A stretch of DNA of 64,000 bases from Janthinobacterium sp. 61 (GCF_002846335.1 NZ_PJMQ01000001.1:496001-560000), one strand, 5' to 3'; shown: positions 42,528 through 52,610, numbered from the stretch's first letter. The notes: generated by a model from the sequence alone, not told the origin. Numbers and translations are program-made.

Positions 42528-43256
42528 TCAGGCAAGCCGCCGCCGCAGGTCCAGCGCATTGAACAGGGCGGCATCTGCTGCCGTGTTGTCGAAGACGCAC
42601 CAGCTACCGGCCTGTGCCTGCGTGCGCAAGGAGATGGCCAGACTAGCCAGATACTCGGCGGTGTAGTCCGAGCAGTAGATTTTCGGGCTGCCGTGCAGAC
42701 GGAGGTAGGCCAGGTCCGTGGTCGGCACATGCGGGGCGGCCTGGCCGGCTGGCGGATCGGCGCGCACGCGCGTGATGCTCTGCTGTATCAGTAATTCGGT
42801 GGCCTGCGCATCGAACCAGCTGGCGTGGCGCGCTTCGCACGCGAGCATGCCGCCGAAGCGCTGGCGCAGCGCATGGAAAAATACGGCGGGCACGTCTGCC
42901 TCGAAATGCAGGCTGGGCGGCAACTGCACCAGCACGCAGCCCAGTTTTGTTCCCAGTTGCAAGGCTTCCCCCGCAAAGCGATCCAGCTCGGCCGCGCTAT
43001 CGCGCAAACGCCGTTCGTGCGTGATGCTGCGCGGCAATTTCACGCTGAAGCGGAAATGCTCAGGCACGCTGGCGGCCCAGCGCGCGTAAGTGGCGGGCTG
43101 GTGCGGGCGGTAAAAGGAACTATTGATTTCGACGCAGTCCAGCACCTGGGCGTAGCGCTGCAGATGACTGCCATCAAGGGGGAAGTGGCTGGCGGCGGCG
43201 CTGGAAATGCTCCAGCCGGCCGTGCCGATCAAGGGCGTGGAAAAGGGTGTGGTCAT
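42528..43256 (-). CDS. DUF72 domain-containing protein (YecE-like)
   Basis: 242 residues. Starts with IGTAGWSISSAAASHFP and LQRYAQVLDCVEINSSFYRPHQPATYARWAASVPEHFRFSVKLPRSITH, the DUF72 TIM-barrel signature. Later LGCVLVQLPPSLHFE and DLAYLRLHGSPKIYCSDYT. The activity is unknown. It stands alone between the GntR operon and lpxH. Confidence 0.9.
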   Translation of the reverse strand: MTTPFSTPLIGTAGWSISSAAASHFPLDGSHLQRYAQVLDCVEINSSFYRPHQPATYARWAASVPEHFRFSVKLPRSITHERRLRDSAAELDRFAGEALQLGTKLGCVLVQLPPSLHFEADVPAVFFHALRQRFGGMLACEARHASWFDAQATELLIQQSITRVRADPPAGQAAPHVPTTDLAYLRLHGSPKIYCSDYTAEYLASLAISLRTQAQAGSWCVFDNTAADAALFNALDLRRRLA

Positions 43257-43325
43257 GCCACCATTACAGCAAAGCTTGGCGGGCGCAGCTGTCAGACAAA
43301 CGCCCGTGGGGCGGTCGGCGCAGGG

Positions 43326-44087
43326 CTAGTCGATGATGTTGCCGCTGAGATCGTGGCGCGTGATGTTGCCGCGCGCATCGATGGCGATCCAGCCGCCGCG
43401 CGGCTGTTCCGGCGGCGTCACGTCGCATTCCCAGTCGGGCAGGACATAGCGCAAAGTCTGGCCGACTTTATGCACGGCAGGGCGGTGCGTATGGCCGTGG
43501 ATCATCACGGCACTGGCATGTTCGGCAAATACTTGCGCCACCGCGTCGGGTGTGACATCCATGATGTCCATGGCTTTTTCGCCATTGTGCTCGCGGCTGC
43601 TTTTGCGCAAACCGGCTATGATGGCCTTGCGCTGCGCCAGCGGCATGGACAGGAACTGTCTTTGCCAGGCGTGCTGGCGCACCATGGCGCGAAACTCCAT
43701 GTATTTGACATCGTTCGTGCATTCGGCGTCGCCATGCAGCAAGACGATGCGCTGGTCGGCAATCGCCGCCACGTGCGGTTCGCTGAGCAGGGTGGCGCCG
43801 GCGGCGGCGGCAAAGCCGGAGCCGACGAGAAAATCGCGGTTGCCGGCGATCCAGTAGACGTGCACGCCAGCATCGCTGACCGCGCGGATGGCAGCCGTCA
43901 TGCGTGCGTTGAACGGGTCTTCCAGGTCATCGTCGCCGGCCCAGTATTCGAACAGGTCGCCTAATAGATACAGCGCTTGCGCATATTGCGCATGGTGTTC
44001 CAGGAAAGAAAGAAACGCCGCGCTGGTGCGCGGGTGCGAGCTCTGCAGATGCAGGTCGGAAATAAAGAGTGCGGCAGGCATTGTCAT
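43326..44087 (-). CDS. lpxH: UDP-2,3-diacylglucosamine diphosphatase
   Basis: 253 residues. Metallophosphoesterase motifs in order: ISDLHL, LLGDLFEYWAGDD, AGNRDFLVG, LLHGDAECTND and MIHGHTHRP. It hydrolyses UDP-2,3-diacylglucosamine to lipid X, the fourth step of lipid A synthesis, at the inner membrane. The lpxH-cyclophilin-cysS neighbourhood is conserved in Burkholderiales. ATG codons at 44087 and 44081 are both possible. Confidence 0.94.
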   Translation of the reverse strand: MTMPAALFISDLHLQSSHPRTSAAFLSFLEHHAQYAQALYLLGDLFEYWAGDDDLEDPFNARMTAAIRAVSDAGVHVYWIAGNRDFLVGSGFAAAAGATLLSEPHVAAIADQRIVLLHGDAECTNDVKYMEFRAMVRQHAWQRQFLSMPLAQRKAIIAGLRKSSREHNGEKAMDIMDVTPDAVAQVFAEHASAVMIHGHTHRPAVHKVGQTLRYVLPDWECDVTPPEQPRGGWIAIDARGNITRHDLSGNIID

Positions 44088-44167
44088 CGTTCAACGCTCC
44101 CAAAAAGTGAAGTGCATGGAGTGGTGCAAACGCTGCAATGCCTGTTATTCATGATGCCAGAGCCTGA

Positions 44168-44659
44168 TTAAGCGGCTTCGACTTTTTCGATGATGACATC
44201 GGTCACTGGCACGTCGGCGAACATGCCGGCGCGCGAGGTTTTCACGGCGCGGATGGCGTCGACGACTTCTTTGCCATCGGTAACTTTACCGAACACGGCG
44301 TAGCCCCAGCCGTCCTGGCCTGGGTAGTCGAGGAAGCTGTTGTTCTTGATGTTGATAAAGAACTGTGCCGATGCCGAGTGCGGGTCCGACGTGCGGGCCA
44401 TGGCCAGGGTGTAGGTATCGTTTTTCAAGCCGTTCTTGGCTTCGTTTTCCACGGTGGTATCGGCAGGCTTTTGTTTCATGCCTGGCTCGAAACCGCCGCC
44501 CTGAATCATGAAGCCGTCGATGACGCGGTGGAAAATCGTGTTGTCGTAGTGACCGGCTTTCATGTAGGCCAGGAAGTTGGCAACCGTTTTCGGCGCTTTT
44601 TCGGCGTCCAGTTCAGCGGTGATCTTGCCCAGATTGGTGGTGATGATGACGGAGGTCAT
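44168..44659 (-). CDS. ppiB: Cytoplasmic peptidyl-prolyl cis-trans isomerase (cyclophilin, PpiB type)
   Basis: 163 residues, no signal peptide. Cyclophilin core: [42 protein letters not shown] and GYAVFGKVTDGKEVVDAI. It catalyses proline isomerisation in the cytoplasm. A paralogue with a signal peptide follows upstream in the same orientation; the two probably arose by duplication. Confidence 0.93.
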   Translation of the reverse strand: MTSVIITTNLGKITAELDAEKAPKTVANFLAYMKAGHYDNTIFHRVIDGFMIQGGGFEPGMKQKPADTTVENEAKNGLKNDTYTLAMARTSDPHSASAQFFINIKNNSFLDYPGQDGWGYAVFGKVTDGKEVVDAIRAVKTSRAGMFADVPVTDVIIEKVEAA

Positions 44660-44730
44660 GATGATCCTTAATAAATTAGATGAAGAATGATTCGACGGCC
44701 CCCGTGGTTCAGGGCCGCAAAAACGCTATT

Positions 44731-45369
44731 TTACAGTTTTGCGGGCGCTGATTTGAGTAAAGTCGCCGATTCGATCACCACGGGAGTGACCGGCACGTTC
44801 TGGTGCGGTCCCTTGTCGGCAACGGGCACGGCCTTGATCTTGTCGACCACGTCCATGCCGCTGACGACTTTGCCGAACACCGTGTAGCCGAAGCCGTCGC
44901 GGCCAGGGTAGTCGAGCGCGCCGTTATTGTTCACGTTGATGAAGAACTGCGACGTGGCCGAATGCGGGTCGCCCGTGCGCGCCATGGCGATGCTGTAGGT
45001 CACGTTCTGCAAGCCGTTTTGCGCTTCATTCTTGATCGGCGCTTTTGTCGCTTTCTGCTTCATGTTCTTGTCGAAGCCGCCGCCTTGTATCATGAAGCCA
45101 TCGATCACGCGGTGAAACACGGTACCCTTGTAGTAACCGCTTTTGACATACCGCAAGAAATTGGCCACGCTTTGGGGCGCTTTTTCCTGGTCCAGTTCCA
45201 GCACGATCTCGCCCAGGCTGGTTTTCAGGGCCACGTGCGGCGTGGGATCGAGGGTAGCCGCAGGGCTGGCTGGCGCGGCTGCCACGACGGCGCTGCCCAG
45301 GGTGAGACCGGCAAACAGGGTGCAAAAGCGGGCCAGGAAAGACAGGCGTTTCGATTTGATTTCTTGCAT
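44731..45369 (-). CDS. ppiA: Periplasmic peptidyl-prolyl cis-trans isomerase (cyclophilin, PpiA type)
   Basis: 212 residues. A signal peptide ([22 protein letters not shown], cleavage after about residue 33) is followed by a cyclophilin domain with [40 protein letters not shown] and [18 protein letters not shown]. It folds exported proteins. It is transcribed toward ppiB and divergent from cysS. Confidence 0.92.
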   Translation of the reverse strand: MQEIKSKRLSFLARFCTLFAGLTLGSAVVAAAPASPAATLDPTPHVALKTSLGEIVLELDQEKAPQSVANFLRYVKSGYYKGTVFHRVIDGFMIQGGGFDKNMKQKATKAPIKNEAQNGLQNVTYSIAMARTGDPHSATSQFFINVNNNGALDYPGRDGFGYTVFGKVVSGMDVVDKIKAVPVADKGPHQNVPVTPVVIESATLLKSAPAKL

Positions 45370-45647
45370 GAAGTTGTCCTTGATCGTTATTTTTCTCTAA
45401 ACTTGCTTTAATTGTAAAGAACTGAAAATTCGGTTGAACATCGTAAAAACCTGATTCATATCGGGCCAGTATGGTTTTTATCAATGTTATACTTGACCGC
45501 TAACGCCCTAATTCTAACAAACAAGAACAACACTATAGCGGCTCGACCAGTCTTGGCGCACACGGCAGTTCAGTGGCGCGGCACCCCCGGTGTCCGCGCC
45601 TGTCTGTCGTTTTGCCAGGCTGGCGGCCGCTCCACTTGCAAAGTACG

Positions 45648-47045
45648 ATGAGCAATCTAAAGATTTACAACACCCTGGCTCGCGAGAAGCAGGTATTCGT
45701 CCCGATGGAAGCGGGCAAGGTACGCATGTACGTTTGCGGCATGACCATCTACGATTATTGCCATATCGGCCATGCGCGCATGATGATGGCGTTCGACGTC
45801 ATCTATCGTTGGCTGAAAGCGTCCGGTTTCGACGTCACCTATGTGCGCAATATTACGGACATCGACGACAAGATCATCCGCCGCGCAGTGGAAAACGGCG
45901 AGACCATTTCCCAGCTGACATCGCGTTTCACCCAGTACATGGATGAAGACACGGCCGCGCTGGGCATTTTGACGCCCGACCATACGCCGCGCGCTACTGA
46001 ATACGTGCCGCAGATGGTGCGCCTGATCGAGCAGCTGGAAGCGAAGGGCCTGGCTTACCAGGGCGCCGATGGCGACGTCAATTACGCCGTGCGCAACTTC
46101 CCCAGCTACGGCAAGCTATCGGGCAAGTCGCTCGACGACCTGCGTGCGGGCGAGCGCGTCGACGTGAACACGGGCAAGCGCGATCCGCTCGACTTCGTGC
46201 TGTGGAAGTCGTCGAAAGAGTCCGAGCCGGACGAAGTCAAATGGGATACGAAGTGGGGCAAGGGCCGCCCGGGCTGGCATATCGAGTGCTCGGCCATGTC
46301 ATGCGCCTTGCTCGGCGAACAGTTCGACATCCACGGCGGTGGCGCGGACTTGCAATTTCCGCACCACGAAAACGAGATCGCCCAATCCGAAGGCGCGTTC
46401 GGCCACACCAGCGTGAATTACTGGATCCATAACGGCTTCGTGCGCCTGGACAATGAAAAAATGTCCAAGTCCTTGGGCAATTTCTTTACCATCCGCGAAG
46501 TGCTGCAAAAGTTCGATGCCGAAGTGATCCGCTTCTTTATCCTGCGCGCGCACTACCGCAGCCCCCTCAATTATTCGGACGTGCACCTCGATGATGCTCG
46601 CCTGTCGCTCACGCGCTTGTACACGGCGCTGGCCGACGTGGTGGTGGAAGAGGGCGCCATCGACTGGAGCGAAGCGCATGCCGCCCGCGTGGCCGAAGCC
46701 ATGGATGACGATTTCAACACACCGCTGGCTGTAGCCGCCCTGTTCGACCTGGCGACGGAAGTCAACAAGAGCAAGTCGCCGGCCCTGGCGCGTCAATTGA
46801 AGGGCCTGGCGGGCGTATTCGGCTTGCTCGAACGCACGCCGCAGCAATTCCTGCAGGCAACCGTTGGCGCTGCCGCCGGCGGCCAGGATGAGGCGGCTGG
46901 CATCGAAGCGGCCATCGCGGCGCGCAGCGCGGCGAAAAAGGCGCGCGACTTTGCTCAGTCCGACAAGATCCGGGCTGAACTGTTGGCGGCAGGCATTATT
47001 CTCGAAGACAAGCCTGACGGCTCGACGAACTGGCGCCGGGCATGA
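45648..47045 (+). CDS. cysS: Cysteinyl-tRNA synthetase
   Basis: 465 residues from ATG 45648. The class I motif HIGH is in [16 protein letters not shown] (with the zinc-binding Cys), and KMSKS is in [23 protein letters not shown] and [20 protein letters not shown] are CysS signatures. The C-terminal anticodon-binding domain ends [15 protein letters not shown]. It charges tRNA-Cys. The stop overlaps the next gene by 4 bp. Confidence 0.98.
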   Translation: MSNLKIYNTLAREKQVFVPMEAGKVRMYVCGMTIYDYCHIGHARMMMAFDVIYRWLKASGFDVTYVRNITDIDDKIIRRAVENGETISQLTSRFTQYMDEDTAALGILTPDHTPRATEYVPQMVRLIEQLEAKGLAYQGADGDVNYAVRNFPSYGKLSGKSLDDLRAGERVDVNTGKRDPLDFVLWKSSKESEPDEVKWDTKWGKGRPGWHIECSAMSCALLGEQFDIHGGGADLQFPHHENEIAQSEGAFGHTSVNYWIHNGFVRLDNEKMSKSLGNFFTIREVLQKFDAEVIRFFILRAHYRSPLNYSDVHLDDARLSLTRLYTALADVVVEEGAIDWSEAHAARVAEAMDDDFNTPLAVAALFDLATEVNKSKSPALARQLKGLAGVFGLLERTPQQFLQATVGAAAGGQDEAAGIEAAIAARSAAKKARDFAQSDKIRAELLAAGIILEDKPDGSTNWRRA

Positions 47046-47764
47046 TGCCAACGTCCAGGGAAAACGGGGAAGCCACCAGCATGACGGCCACGGCAGCAGT
47101 GATCCAGGTGCCGGCCTACTGGGAAGAGGCGAAGATCGAGCTGATGAAGCGCGACCGCATCATGAAAAAGCTCATCCCGCAATTTGGCGACCTGCACCTG
47201 GTCGGCCACAGCGACCCGTTTACCACCCTGGCCCGTTCGCTGGTGGGTCAGCAGATCACGCCCAAGGCGGCGGATGCTGCCTGGAAAAAGCTGCTGCTGG
47301 CTTGCCCGAAATGCACGCCTTCACAAGTATTGAAGGCGGGCGCCGAGCAACTGTCCGCCTGCGGCTTGTCCAAACGCAAGACCGAGTACATCCTCGACCT
47401 GGCCGACCATTTCAAGGCCAAGCGTGTGCACGCCAGCCAATGGGACCAGATGGATGACGAAGCCGTCATCGCCGAACTGGTGCAAATCCGCGGCATCGGC
47501 CGCTGGACAGCCGAGATGTTTCTGATATTTAATCTGCTACGGCCGAATGTCTTGCCGCTCGACGACCCCGGTTTGATCCAGGGTATCAGCGTCAATTATT
47601 TTTCCGGCGAACCCGTTTCTCGCAGCGATGCGCGCGAAGTTTCCGCCAATTGGGAACCGTGGCGCACCGTGGCGACGTGGTATTTGTGGCGCAGTCTCGA
47701 CCCTGCAGCTGCCCCTGCCTCACCCGATGCAGCCCCCGGCGCAGCAGCCGGTACGGTAAAATAA
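47042..47764 (+). CDS. DNA-3-methyladenine glycosylase II-like (HhH-GPD)
   Basis: 240 residues, start overlapping cysS by ATGA. Helix-hairpin-helix [20 protein letters not shown], then the catalytic Asp region [29 protein letters not shown] is typical of the AlkA/MAG branch that removes alkylated purines. No Fe-S cluster cysteines at the C-terminus, which fits AlkA rather than EndoIII/MutY. The Ala/Pro-rich tail is probably disordered. Confidence 0.88.
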   Translation: MMPTSRENGEATSMTATAAVIQVPAYWEEAKIELMKRDRIMKKLIPQFGDLHLVGHSDPFTTLARSLVGQQITPKAADAAWKKLLLACPKCTPSQVLKAGAEQLSACGLSKRKTEYILDLADHFKAKRVHASQWDQMDDEAVIAELVQIRGIGRWTAEMFLIFNLLRPNVLPLDDPGLIQGISVNYFSGEPVSRSDAREVSANWEPWRTVATWYLWRSLDPAAAPASPDAAPGAAAGTVK

Positions 47765-47818
47765 ACATAGATGACGCCGCGCGCCCTGGCGCCGTGGCCG
47801 GTAAAACCTGGAGGTACA

Positions 47819-48793
47819 ATGACTAAAACGACTTTCCTCAATTTTGAACAGCCGATCGCGGAACTCGATTCCAAGATTGAAGAATTGCGCTTCGTGCAAG
47901 ACGATTCGGCCGTCGACATCTCGGAAGAGATCGACCGCCTGGCCAAGAAGAGCCAGCAACTGACCAAGGATATCTACGCCAAGCTGACGCCTTGGCAAGT
48001 GGCGCAGATCGCGCGCCACCCGCAGCGGCCCTACACCATGGATTACGTGAATGAAATCTTTACCGATTTCCACGAATTGCATGGCGACCGCAGCTACGCC
48101 GACGATCTGTCCGTCGTGGGCGGCCTGGCCCGCTTCAACGGCCAGCCCTGCATGGTCATCGGCCATCAGAAGGGCCGCGACACGAAAGAGCGCGCCATGC
48201 GCAATTTCGGCATGCCGAAACCGGAAGGCTACCGCAAGGCCATGCGCCTGATGAAAGTGGCTGAAAAGTTCAACTTGCCCATCTTCACCTTCGTCGACAC
48301 GCCAGGCGCCTTCCCCGGTATCGATGCGGAAGAACGTGGCCAGTCGGAAGCCATCGGCCACAACCTGTACGTGATGGCTGAATTGAAAGTGCCGCTGATC
48401 GCCACCATCATCGGTGAAGGCGGTTCCGGCGGTGCACTGGCCATTGCCGTGGGCGATGCCGTGCTGATGCTGCAATACTCGACCTATGCCGTGATTTCGC
48501 CGGAAGGCTGCGCCTCCATCCTGTGGAAGAGCGCCGAGCGCGCCTCCGACGCGGCCGAGGCGCTGGGTCTGACTGCCCACCGCCTGAAAGCCATGGGCCT
48601 GATCGACAAGATCATCAATGAGCCGCTGGGCGGCGCCCACCGCGATCCGAAACAGATGGCCACCTTGCTCAAGCGCGCCTTGGCCGACACCCTGCGCCAG
48701 TTCCATGGCATGAAAACCAAGGATCTGCTGGCCGCACGCCATGAAAAACTGCTGAGCTACGGCAAGTTCAAGGAAACCACGCCGAGCGAGTAA
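47819..48793 (+). CDS. accA: Acetyl-CoA carboxylase carboxyltransferase subunit alpha
   Basis: 324 residues from ATG 47819 (GGAGG upstream). N-terminal [20 protein letters not shown], then [57 protein letters not shown] and [20 protein letters not shown], the acyl-CoA/biotin carboxyltransferase signatures. With AccD it transfers CO2 from biotin to acetyl-CoA, the first step of fatty acid synthesis. Position upstream of tilS is conserved. Confidence 0.97.
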   Translation: MTKTTFLNFEQPIAELDSKIEELRFVQDDSAVDISEEIDRLAKKSQQLTKDIYAKLTPWQVAQIARHPQRPYTMDYVNEIFTDFHELHGDRSYADDLSVVGGLARFNGQPCMVIGHQKGRDTKERAMRNFGMPKPEGYRKAMRLMKVAEKFNLPIFTFVDTPGAFPGIDAEERGQSEAIGHNLYVMAELKVPLIATIIGEGGSGGALAIAVGDAVLMLQYSTYAVISPEGCASILWKSAERASDAAEALGLTAHRLKAMGLIDKIINEPLGGAHRDPKQMATLLKRALADTLRQFHGMKTKDLLAARHEKLLSYGKFKETTPSE

Positions 48794-48820
48794 GCGTTAT
48801 TGGCTACGCAGCAAAATGCT

Positions 48821-48861
48821 GGGGTTAGACGGGGACGCCGAGTCCCGTCGGGTCCGACCCC
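48821..48861. repeat. Diverged GGGGTCAGACCC-type palindrome, copy 2
   Basis: Outer arms GGGGTTAGAC and GTCCGACCCC pair with two mismatches (G-T in RNA). Inside lies a second hairpin, GGGAC-GCCGA-GTCCC. It ends with TCGGGTCCGACCCC, like the right half of copies at 24624 and 60222. Confidence 0.6.
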
Positions 48862-48892
48862 TGATTTTCGCCTGCAATGAATAAGTATTTCC

Positions 48893-48938
48893 AGGGACAG
48901 TCCGCTAAACGACACCATCCGTTTAGCCGCCTGTCCCT
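48893..48938. repeat. Compound hairpin upstream of tilS
   Basis: AGGGACAG (48893-48900) pairs with CTGTCCCT (48931-48938), and inside GCTAAACG (48904-48911) pairs with CGTTTAGC (48920-48927). Two stacked stems separated by 3-nt bulges. Probably another intergenic repeat type. Its presence argues against an upstream start for tilS. Confidence 0.6.
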
Positions 48939-48960
48939 CTTTGCATTCCCGGAGTCCACA

Positions 48961-50379
48961 TTGAAAAAGCAACAAACCGCCACCGTCGCCGATATCTTTG
49001 CCAGCGCGCTGGACGCCTGTGCGCCGCCATCCTGCAGCAGGGTGGGTATCGCCCTCAGCGGCGGCCTCGATTCCTCGGCCCTGCTGCATCTGGCACATGC
49101 CTGGGCGCAAGAACACGGCGTGGCCCTGCACGCGTTTCACGTGCACCACGGCCTGAGCCCGAATGCGGATGCCTGGCTGGCGCATTGCGAGCAGTTGTGC
49201 GCCGCCATGGGCATCGCCTTCGAAGCGCGCAAGGTGGTCCTGGAAAAGAAGGCGAAGACGGGCACGGAAGAAGCCGCCCGCAAGCGCCGTTATGCCGCCT
49301 TGGGCGAGCTGTGCGCCACGCACGGCGTGCGCCTGCTGCTGACGGCCCACCACCAGGATGACCAGGCCGAGACGGTGCTGCTGCAATTGCTGCGCGGCTC
49401 CGGCACGGCGGGCTTGTCCGGCATGGATGGTGCCAACAGCGCGCCCGAGCTGCTGGGCAACCCGGACCTGGTGATGGCGCGTCCCTTGTTGCCCGTGTCG
49501 CGCAAGCAGCTCGAAGCGTACGTGGCGAAGCATGCGATAGCGCATATCCACGATGAATCGAACGACGATCCTCACTTTGCCCGCAATGCCTTGCGGCACC
49601 AGGTGATGCCCGTGCTGGCGCAGGCGTTTCCCGGTTTCCAGGAGCGTTTCGCCCGCAGCGCCCAGCATGCGCAATCGGCGCAGCGCCTGCTGACGGAACT
49701 GGCGACGCAGGATCTGGCCGCTTGCCTCGACGGCGATTGCATCGAACTGGCGAAATTGCGTGAGTTAAGCACGGACCGCTGCTACAACTTGCTGCGTCAC
49801 TGGTTCAGCACGCGCGGCTTGCGCATGCCGTCGACGGCGTGGCTGGCGGAAATGCTGGCGCAATTGCTGGAAGCGCGGCCCGATGCGCAACTACTGGTGA
49901 CGCATCCCGAATGCCATGTGCGGCGCCACCGCGACCGGTTGTACCTGACGCCCAAGCTCGATGACCTGGCTGGCATGCGCGACAAGAGTGACGCTGGCAT
50001 TCCCGGCCTGGAAAAGGCTGGCCAGCAATTTGCGTGGCGCGGCGAAGCCAGCATGGCCTTCCCCGCGTATGGCGGCGTGCTGCATTTCGATGCGGTGGAA
50101 GAGGGCGGGCAAGGTATCGATATTGCCTGGTTGCAATCTCAAACCTTGACGATCGATTTCCGCCAGGGTGGCGAGCGCCTGAAACTGGCCCTGAACCGTC
50201 CCACCAAGAGCTTGAAATACCACTACCAGGCGTTTGACGTGCCCGCCTGGGAGCGCGAACGCCTGCCACTTGTCTGTGCGGCGCAACAATTGCTGTATGC
50301 GGCCGGTATTGGCCTCGATTGTCATTGCATGAGCCTGCTGGATCGTCCCCGCGTCGCCTTGCGCTGGGTCTCCTGCTGA
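48961..50379 (+). CDS. tilS: tRNA(Ile)-lysidine synthetase
   Basis: 472 residues from TTG 48961, which has GGAG 6 bp upstream. An ATG at 48877 is in frame but its extra region is a structured repeat. PP-loop motif IALSGGLDSSALLHLAHAW, then VHHGLSPNADAWLAHCE and TAHHQDDQAETVLLQLLRGSG. The C-terminal TilS domain carries FRQGGERLKLALNRPTKSLKYHYQ. It modifies C34 of tRNA-Ile2 to lysidine with ATP. The accA-tilS-lysC order is usual for betaproteobacteria. Confidence 0.94.
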   Translation: MKKQQTATVADIFASALDACAPPSCSRVGIALSGGLDSSALLHLAHAWAQEHGVALHAFHVHHGLSPNADAWLAHCEQLCAAMGIAFEARKVVLEKKAKTGTEEAARKRRYAALGELCATHGVRLLLTAHHQDDQAETVLLQLLRGSGTAGLSGMDGANSAPELLGNPDLVMARPLLPVSRKQLEAYVAKHAIAHIHDESNDDPHFARNALRHQVMPVLAQAFPGFQERFARSAQHAQSAQRLLTELATQDLAACLDGDCIELAKLRELSTDRCYNLLRHWFSTRGLRMPSTAWLAEMLAQLLEARPDAQLLVTHPECHVRRHRDRLYLTPKLDDLAGMRDKSDAGIPGLEKAGQQFAWRGEASMAFPAYGGVLHFDAVEEGGQGIDIAWLQSQTLTIDFRQGGERLKLALNRPTKSLKYHYQAFDVPAWERERLPLVCAAQQLLYAAGIGLDCHCMSLLDRPRVALRWVSC

Positions 50380-50397
50380 GCGTAAGCGCAGCCCCTA

Positions 50398-50418
50398 CGG
50401 CCACTCTCGGGGTGGCCG
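50398..50418 (+). terminator. Hairpin after tilS
   Basis: CGGCCAC (50398-50404) pairs with GTGGCCG (50412-50418). No T-run follows, so it is at best a weak terminator. Confidence 0.3.
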
Positions 50419-50575
50419 GCAAGTGGCTGCCCATGCGCGCCGGACTGCATGGATTGGTTATTTCCATATGCGCAATCGGTATGAGCTAATGCGCTTTTTA
50501 GCTTGTTATTTTGCATTGCGGCATGTAGAGTAAAGCCCTCCTTTTTTATTCTTCTTGAGCGGAAACTTCACTCTT

Positions 50576-51823
50576 ATGGCTTTAATCGTCCACAAATATG
50601 GCGGTACGTCGATGGGCTCGACTGACCGTATCAAGAATGTCGCCAAGCGCGTTGCCAAGTGGCACGACGCTGGGCATCAAATCGTGGTGGTGCCATCGGC
50701 CATGTCGGGCGAAACCAACCGCCTGATTGGACTGGCCAAGGAAATCATGGATCAACCCGATCCCCGTGAACTTGACATGATCGCCTCGACAGGCGAACAA
50801 GTGTCCGTCGGCCTACTGTCGATGGCACTGCTGGCGATCGGCAAACAAGCCGTATCCTATGCTGGCTGGCAAGTCGCGATCAAGACCGATTCCGCCTTTA
50901 CCAAGGCACGCATCCAGTCGATCGATGACGAAAAAGTCAAACGCGACCTCGATGCGGGCAAGATTGTCATCATTACCGGTTTCCAGGGCGTTGACGAACA
51001 CGACAACATCGCGACTTTGGGCCGCGGCGGTTCCGATACGTCGGCCGTGGCGATTGCCGCCGCCATGAAGGCGGCCGAATGCCTGATCTTCACGGACGTC
51101 GACGGCGTCTACACGACCGATCCGCGCGTGGTCTCCGAGGCGCGCCGCCTGAAGACCATCACCTTTGAAGAAATGCTGGAACTGGCTTCGCTGGGCTCCA
51201 AAGTGCTGCAAACGCGTTCGGTGGAATTTGCCGGTAACTACCGCGTTCCCACGCGCGTGCTGTCGTCGCTGACCGACCCGATGTTGCCGCTGGAAATAGA
51301 AGCCAATTCAGGCACCCTGATTTCGTTTGAGGAAGATACAAACATGGAACAAGCAGTCATCTCCGGCATCGCCTTCAACCGCGATGAAGCCAAAATCACC
51401 GTGCTCGGCGTGCCCGACCGCCCAGGCGTGGCCTACCACATCCTGGGGCCGGTGGCGGACGCGAATATCGAAGTCGACATGATCATACAGAATCAGTCGG
51501 TCGACGGTAAAACGGACTTCACCTTCACCGTCTCGCGCGGCGAATACACGCGCGCGCTGGCCGTGCTGGAAGCGAACCGCGAATCGCTGGGCGCGGCCAG
51601 CATCACGGGCGACGCCAAAGTGTCGAAATTGTCCGTCGTCGGCGTGGGCATGCGCAGCCACGTTGGCGTGGCATCGCAAATGTTCCGTACCCTGTCGGAA
51701 GAGGGCATCAACATCATGATGATCTCCACTTCAGAAATCAAGATCTCCGTGCTGATCGATGAAAAGTACATGGAACTGGCCGTGCGCGCGCTGCATAAAG
51801 CGTTCGAGCTGGAAAAAGCTTAA
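50576..51823 (+). CDS. lysC: Aspartate kinase
   Basis: 415 residues from ATG 50576. Starts LIVHKYGGTSMGSTDRIKNVA (amino acid kinase domain), with VVPSAMSGETNRLI, SSTGEQ-type ATSGEQ equivalent STGEQVSVGLLS and TLGRGGSDTSAVAIAAAM. Two ACT domains (about 265-335 and 345-415) bind lysine/threonine for feedback. It makes aspartyl phosphate, the entry to Lys, Thr and Met. An internal in-frame ATG at 51344 could yield a beta subunit, as in Bacillus/Corynebacterium alpha2-beta2 aspartokinases. Confidence 0.97.
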   Translation: MALIVHKYGGTSMGSTDRIKNVAKRVAKWHDAGHQIVVVPSAMSGETNRLIGLAKEIMDQPDPRELDMIASTGEQVSVGLLSMALLAIGKQAVSYAGWQVAIKTDSAFTKARIQSIDDEKVKRDLDAGKIVIITGFQGVDEHDNIATLGRGGSDTSAVAIAAAMKAAECLIFTDVDGVYTTDPRVVSEARRLKTITFEEMLELASLGSKVLQTRSVEFAGNYRVPTRVLSSLTDPMLPLEIEANSGTLISFEEDTNMEQAVISGIAFNRDEAKITVLGVPDRPGVAYHILGPVADANIEVDMIIQNQSVDGKTDFTFTVSRGEYTRALAVLEANRESLGAASITGDAKVSKLSVVGVGMRSHVGVASQMFRTLSEEGINIMMISTSEIKISVLIDEKYMELAVRALHKAFELEKA

Positions 51824-51835
51824 ATATCTAAAAAT

Positions 51836-51869
51836 ATTGCCCCACGCCCTTGACCAAAGGGGGGGCAAT
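51836..51869 (+). terminator. Hairpin after lysC
   Basis: ATTGCCCC (51836-51843) pairs with GGGGCAAT (51862-51869), with an inner CCCTT/AAGGG stem. No clear T-run. Located 13 bp past the lysC stop. Confidence 0.5.
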
Positions 51870-51933
51870 CGATATTATGACGTTCGTCGCTGCAGCGCAG
51901 TTAGCTACAGAGACATAGTTGAGTAATCAGCTA

Positions 51934-52026
51934 GGAGACGTGGCCGAGTGGCCGAAGGCACATCCCTGCTAAGGATGCATACGGCTTATACCTGTATCGT
52001 GGGTTCGAATCCCACCGTCTCCGCCA
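51934..52026 (+). tRNA. tRNA-Ser (anticodon GCT)
   Basis: 93 nt with encoded CCA. Acceptor arm GGAGACG with CGTCTCC, discriminator G, D-arm TGGCCGAGTGGCC, anticodon loop CTGCTAA (GCT, reads AGC/AGU), long variable arm ACGGCTTATACCTGT, and T-arm GTGGGTTCGAATCCCAC. A strong terminator follows. Confidence 0.96.
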
Positions 52027-52030
52027 GAAT

Positions 52031-52070
52031 CAAACAAAAAAGCCTCCCCTGCGGGAGGCTTTTTTGTTTG
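52031..52070 (+). terminator. Terminator after tRNA-Ser
   Basis: An 18-bp perfect stem: CAAACAAAAAAGCCTCCC pairs with GGGAGGCTTTTTTGTTTG around CTGC. Both orientations have a T-run, so it is bidirectional. Confidence 0.95.
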
Positions 52071-52356
52071 TCTGGACGGAACGGCGGGATTCGAAGGGCT
52101 GGGCCGTACTGGCCCAGCCCTCTCCGAATTGCCATTCTGCCGCGCTGTGCGCGGCCGGTGGCCGCACAGCGGCCAACGCCGTCCCCTCACTTCAGGCACT
52201 GGCGGCCAGCACATACGCCGCTGTCCACAGCACATACGCCGGCCCAGCCGCACGTATCCATTCTATCCTCCTCATCGCCCCCATCCCTTTGACGGTTGCA
52301 TAATCTACAAAAGCTGCGCAGAAACTTCGTTCTGGTGAAGCATCACCGTCGCTTAG
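52071..52356. other. Gap without a recognisable gene
   Basis: About 285 bp between the tRNA-Ser terminator and the chemoreceptor remnant. Open frames here are short and translate to low-complexity, Arg/Pro/His-rich sequence. Nothing is supportable. Confidence 0.4.
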
Positions 52357-52610
52357 CGCGAAATCGCGGCCGGCAATTTCGATCTGTCGTCGGGCATGCA
52401 GGCGCAGGCCAATCAGTTACTGGTATCGGCGTCCGAATTTGCCGTGCAGGGCGGGCAGGAGGTCGGGCGCGTGGTCGATACGATGGGCGCCATCAATGCC
52501 AGCTCGCGCAAAATCGTCGATATTGTCGATGTGATCGACGGCATCGCTTTCCAGGCGAGTATCCTGGCCCTGAATCGATGGCCAGGCACTTGCCTTGCCG
52601 GCGCGTGATG
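52357..52610 (+). pseudogene. Remnant of a methyl-accepting chemotaxis protein signalling domain
   Basis: In frame with a stop just upstream (TAG at 52354), it reads [11 protein letters not shown] then, after an apparent internal deletion, [19 protein letters not shown] and [34 protein letters not shown]. These are the conserved hairpin-tip helices of Tar/Tsr-type receptors. The reading then leaves the family ([10 protein letters not shown]) and stops, so the essential second half is missing. A decayed fragment. Confidence 0.75.
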
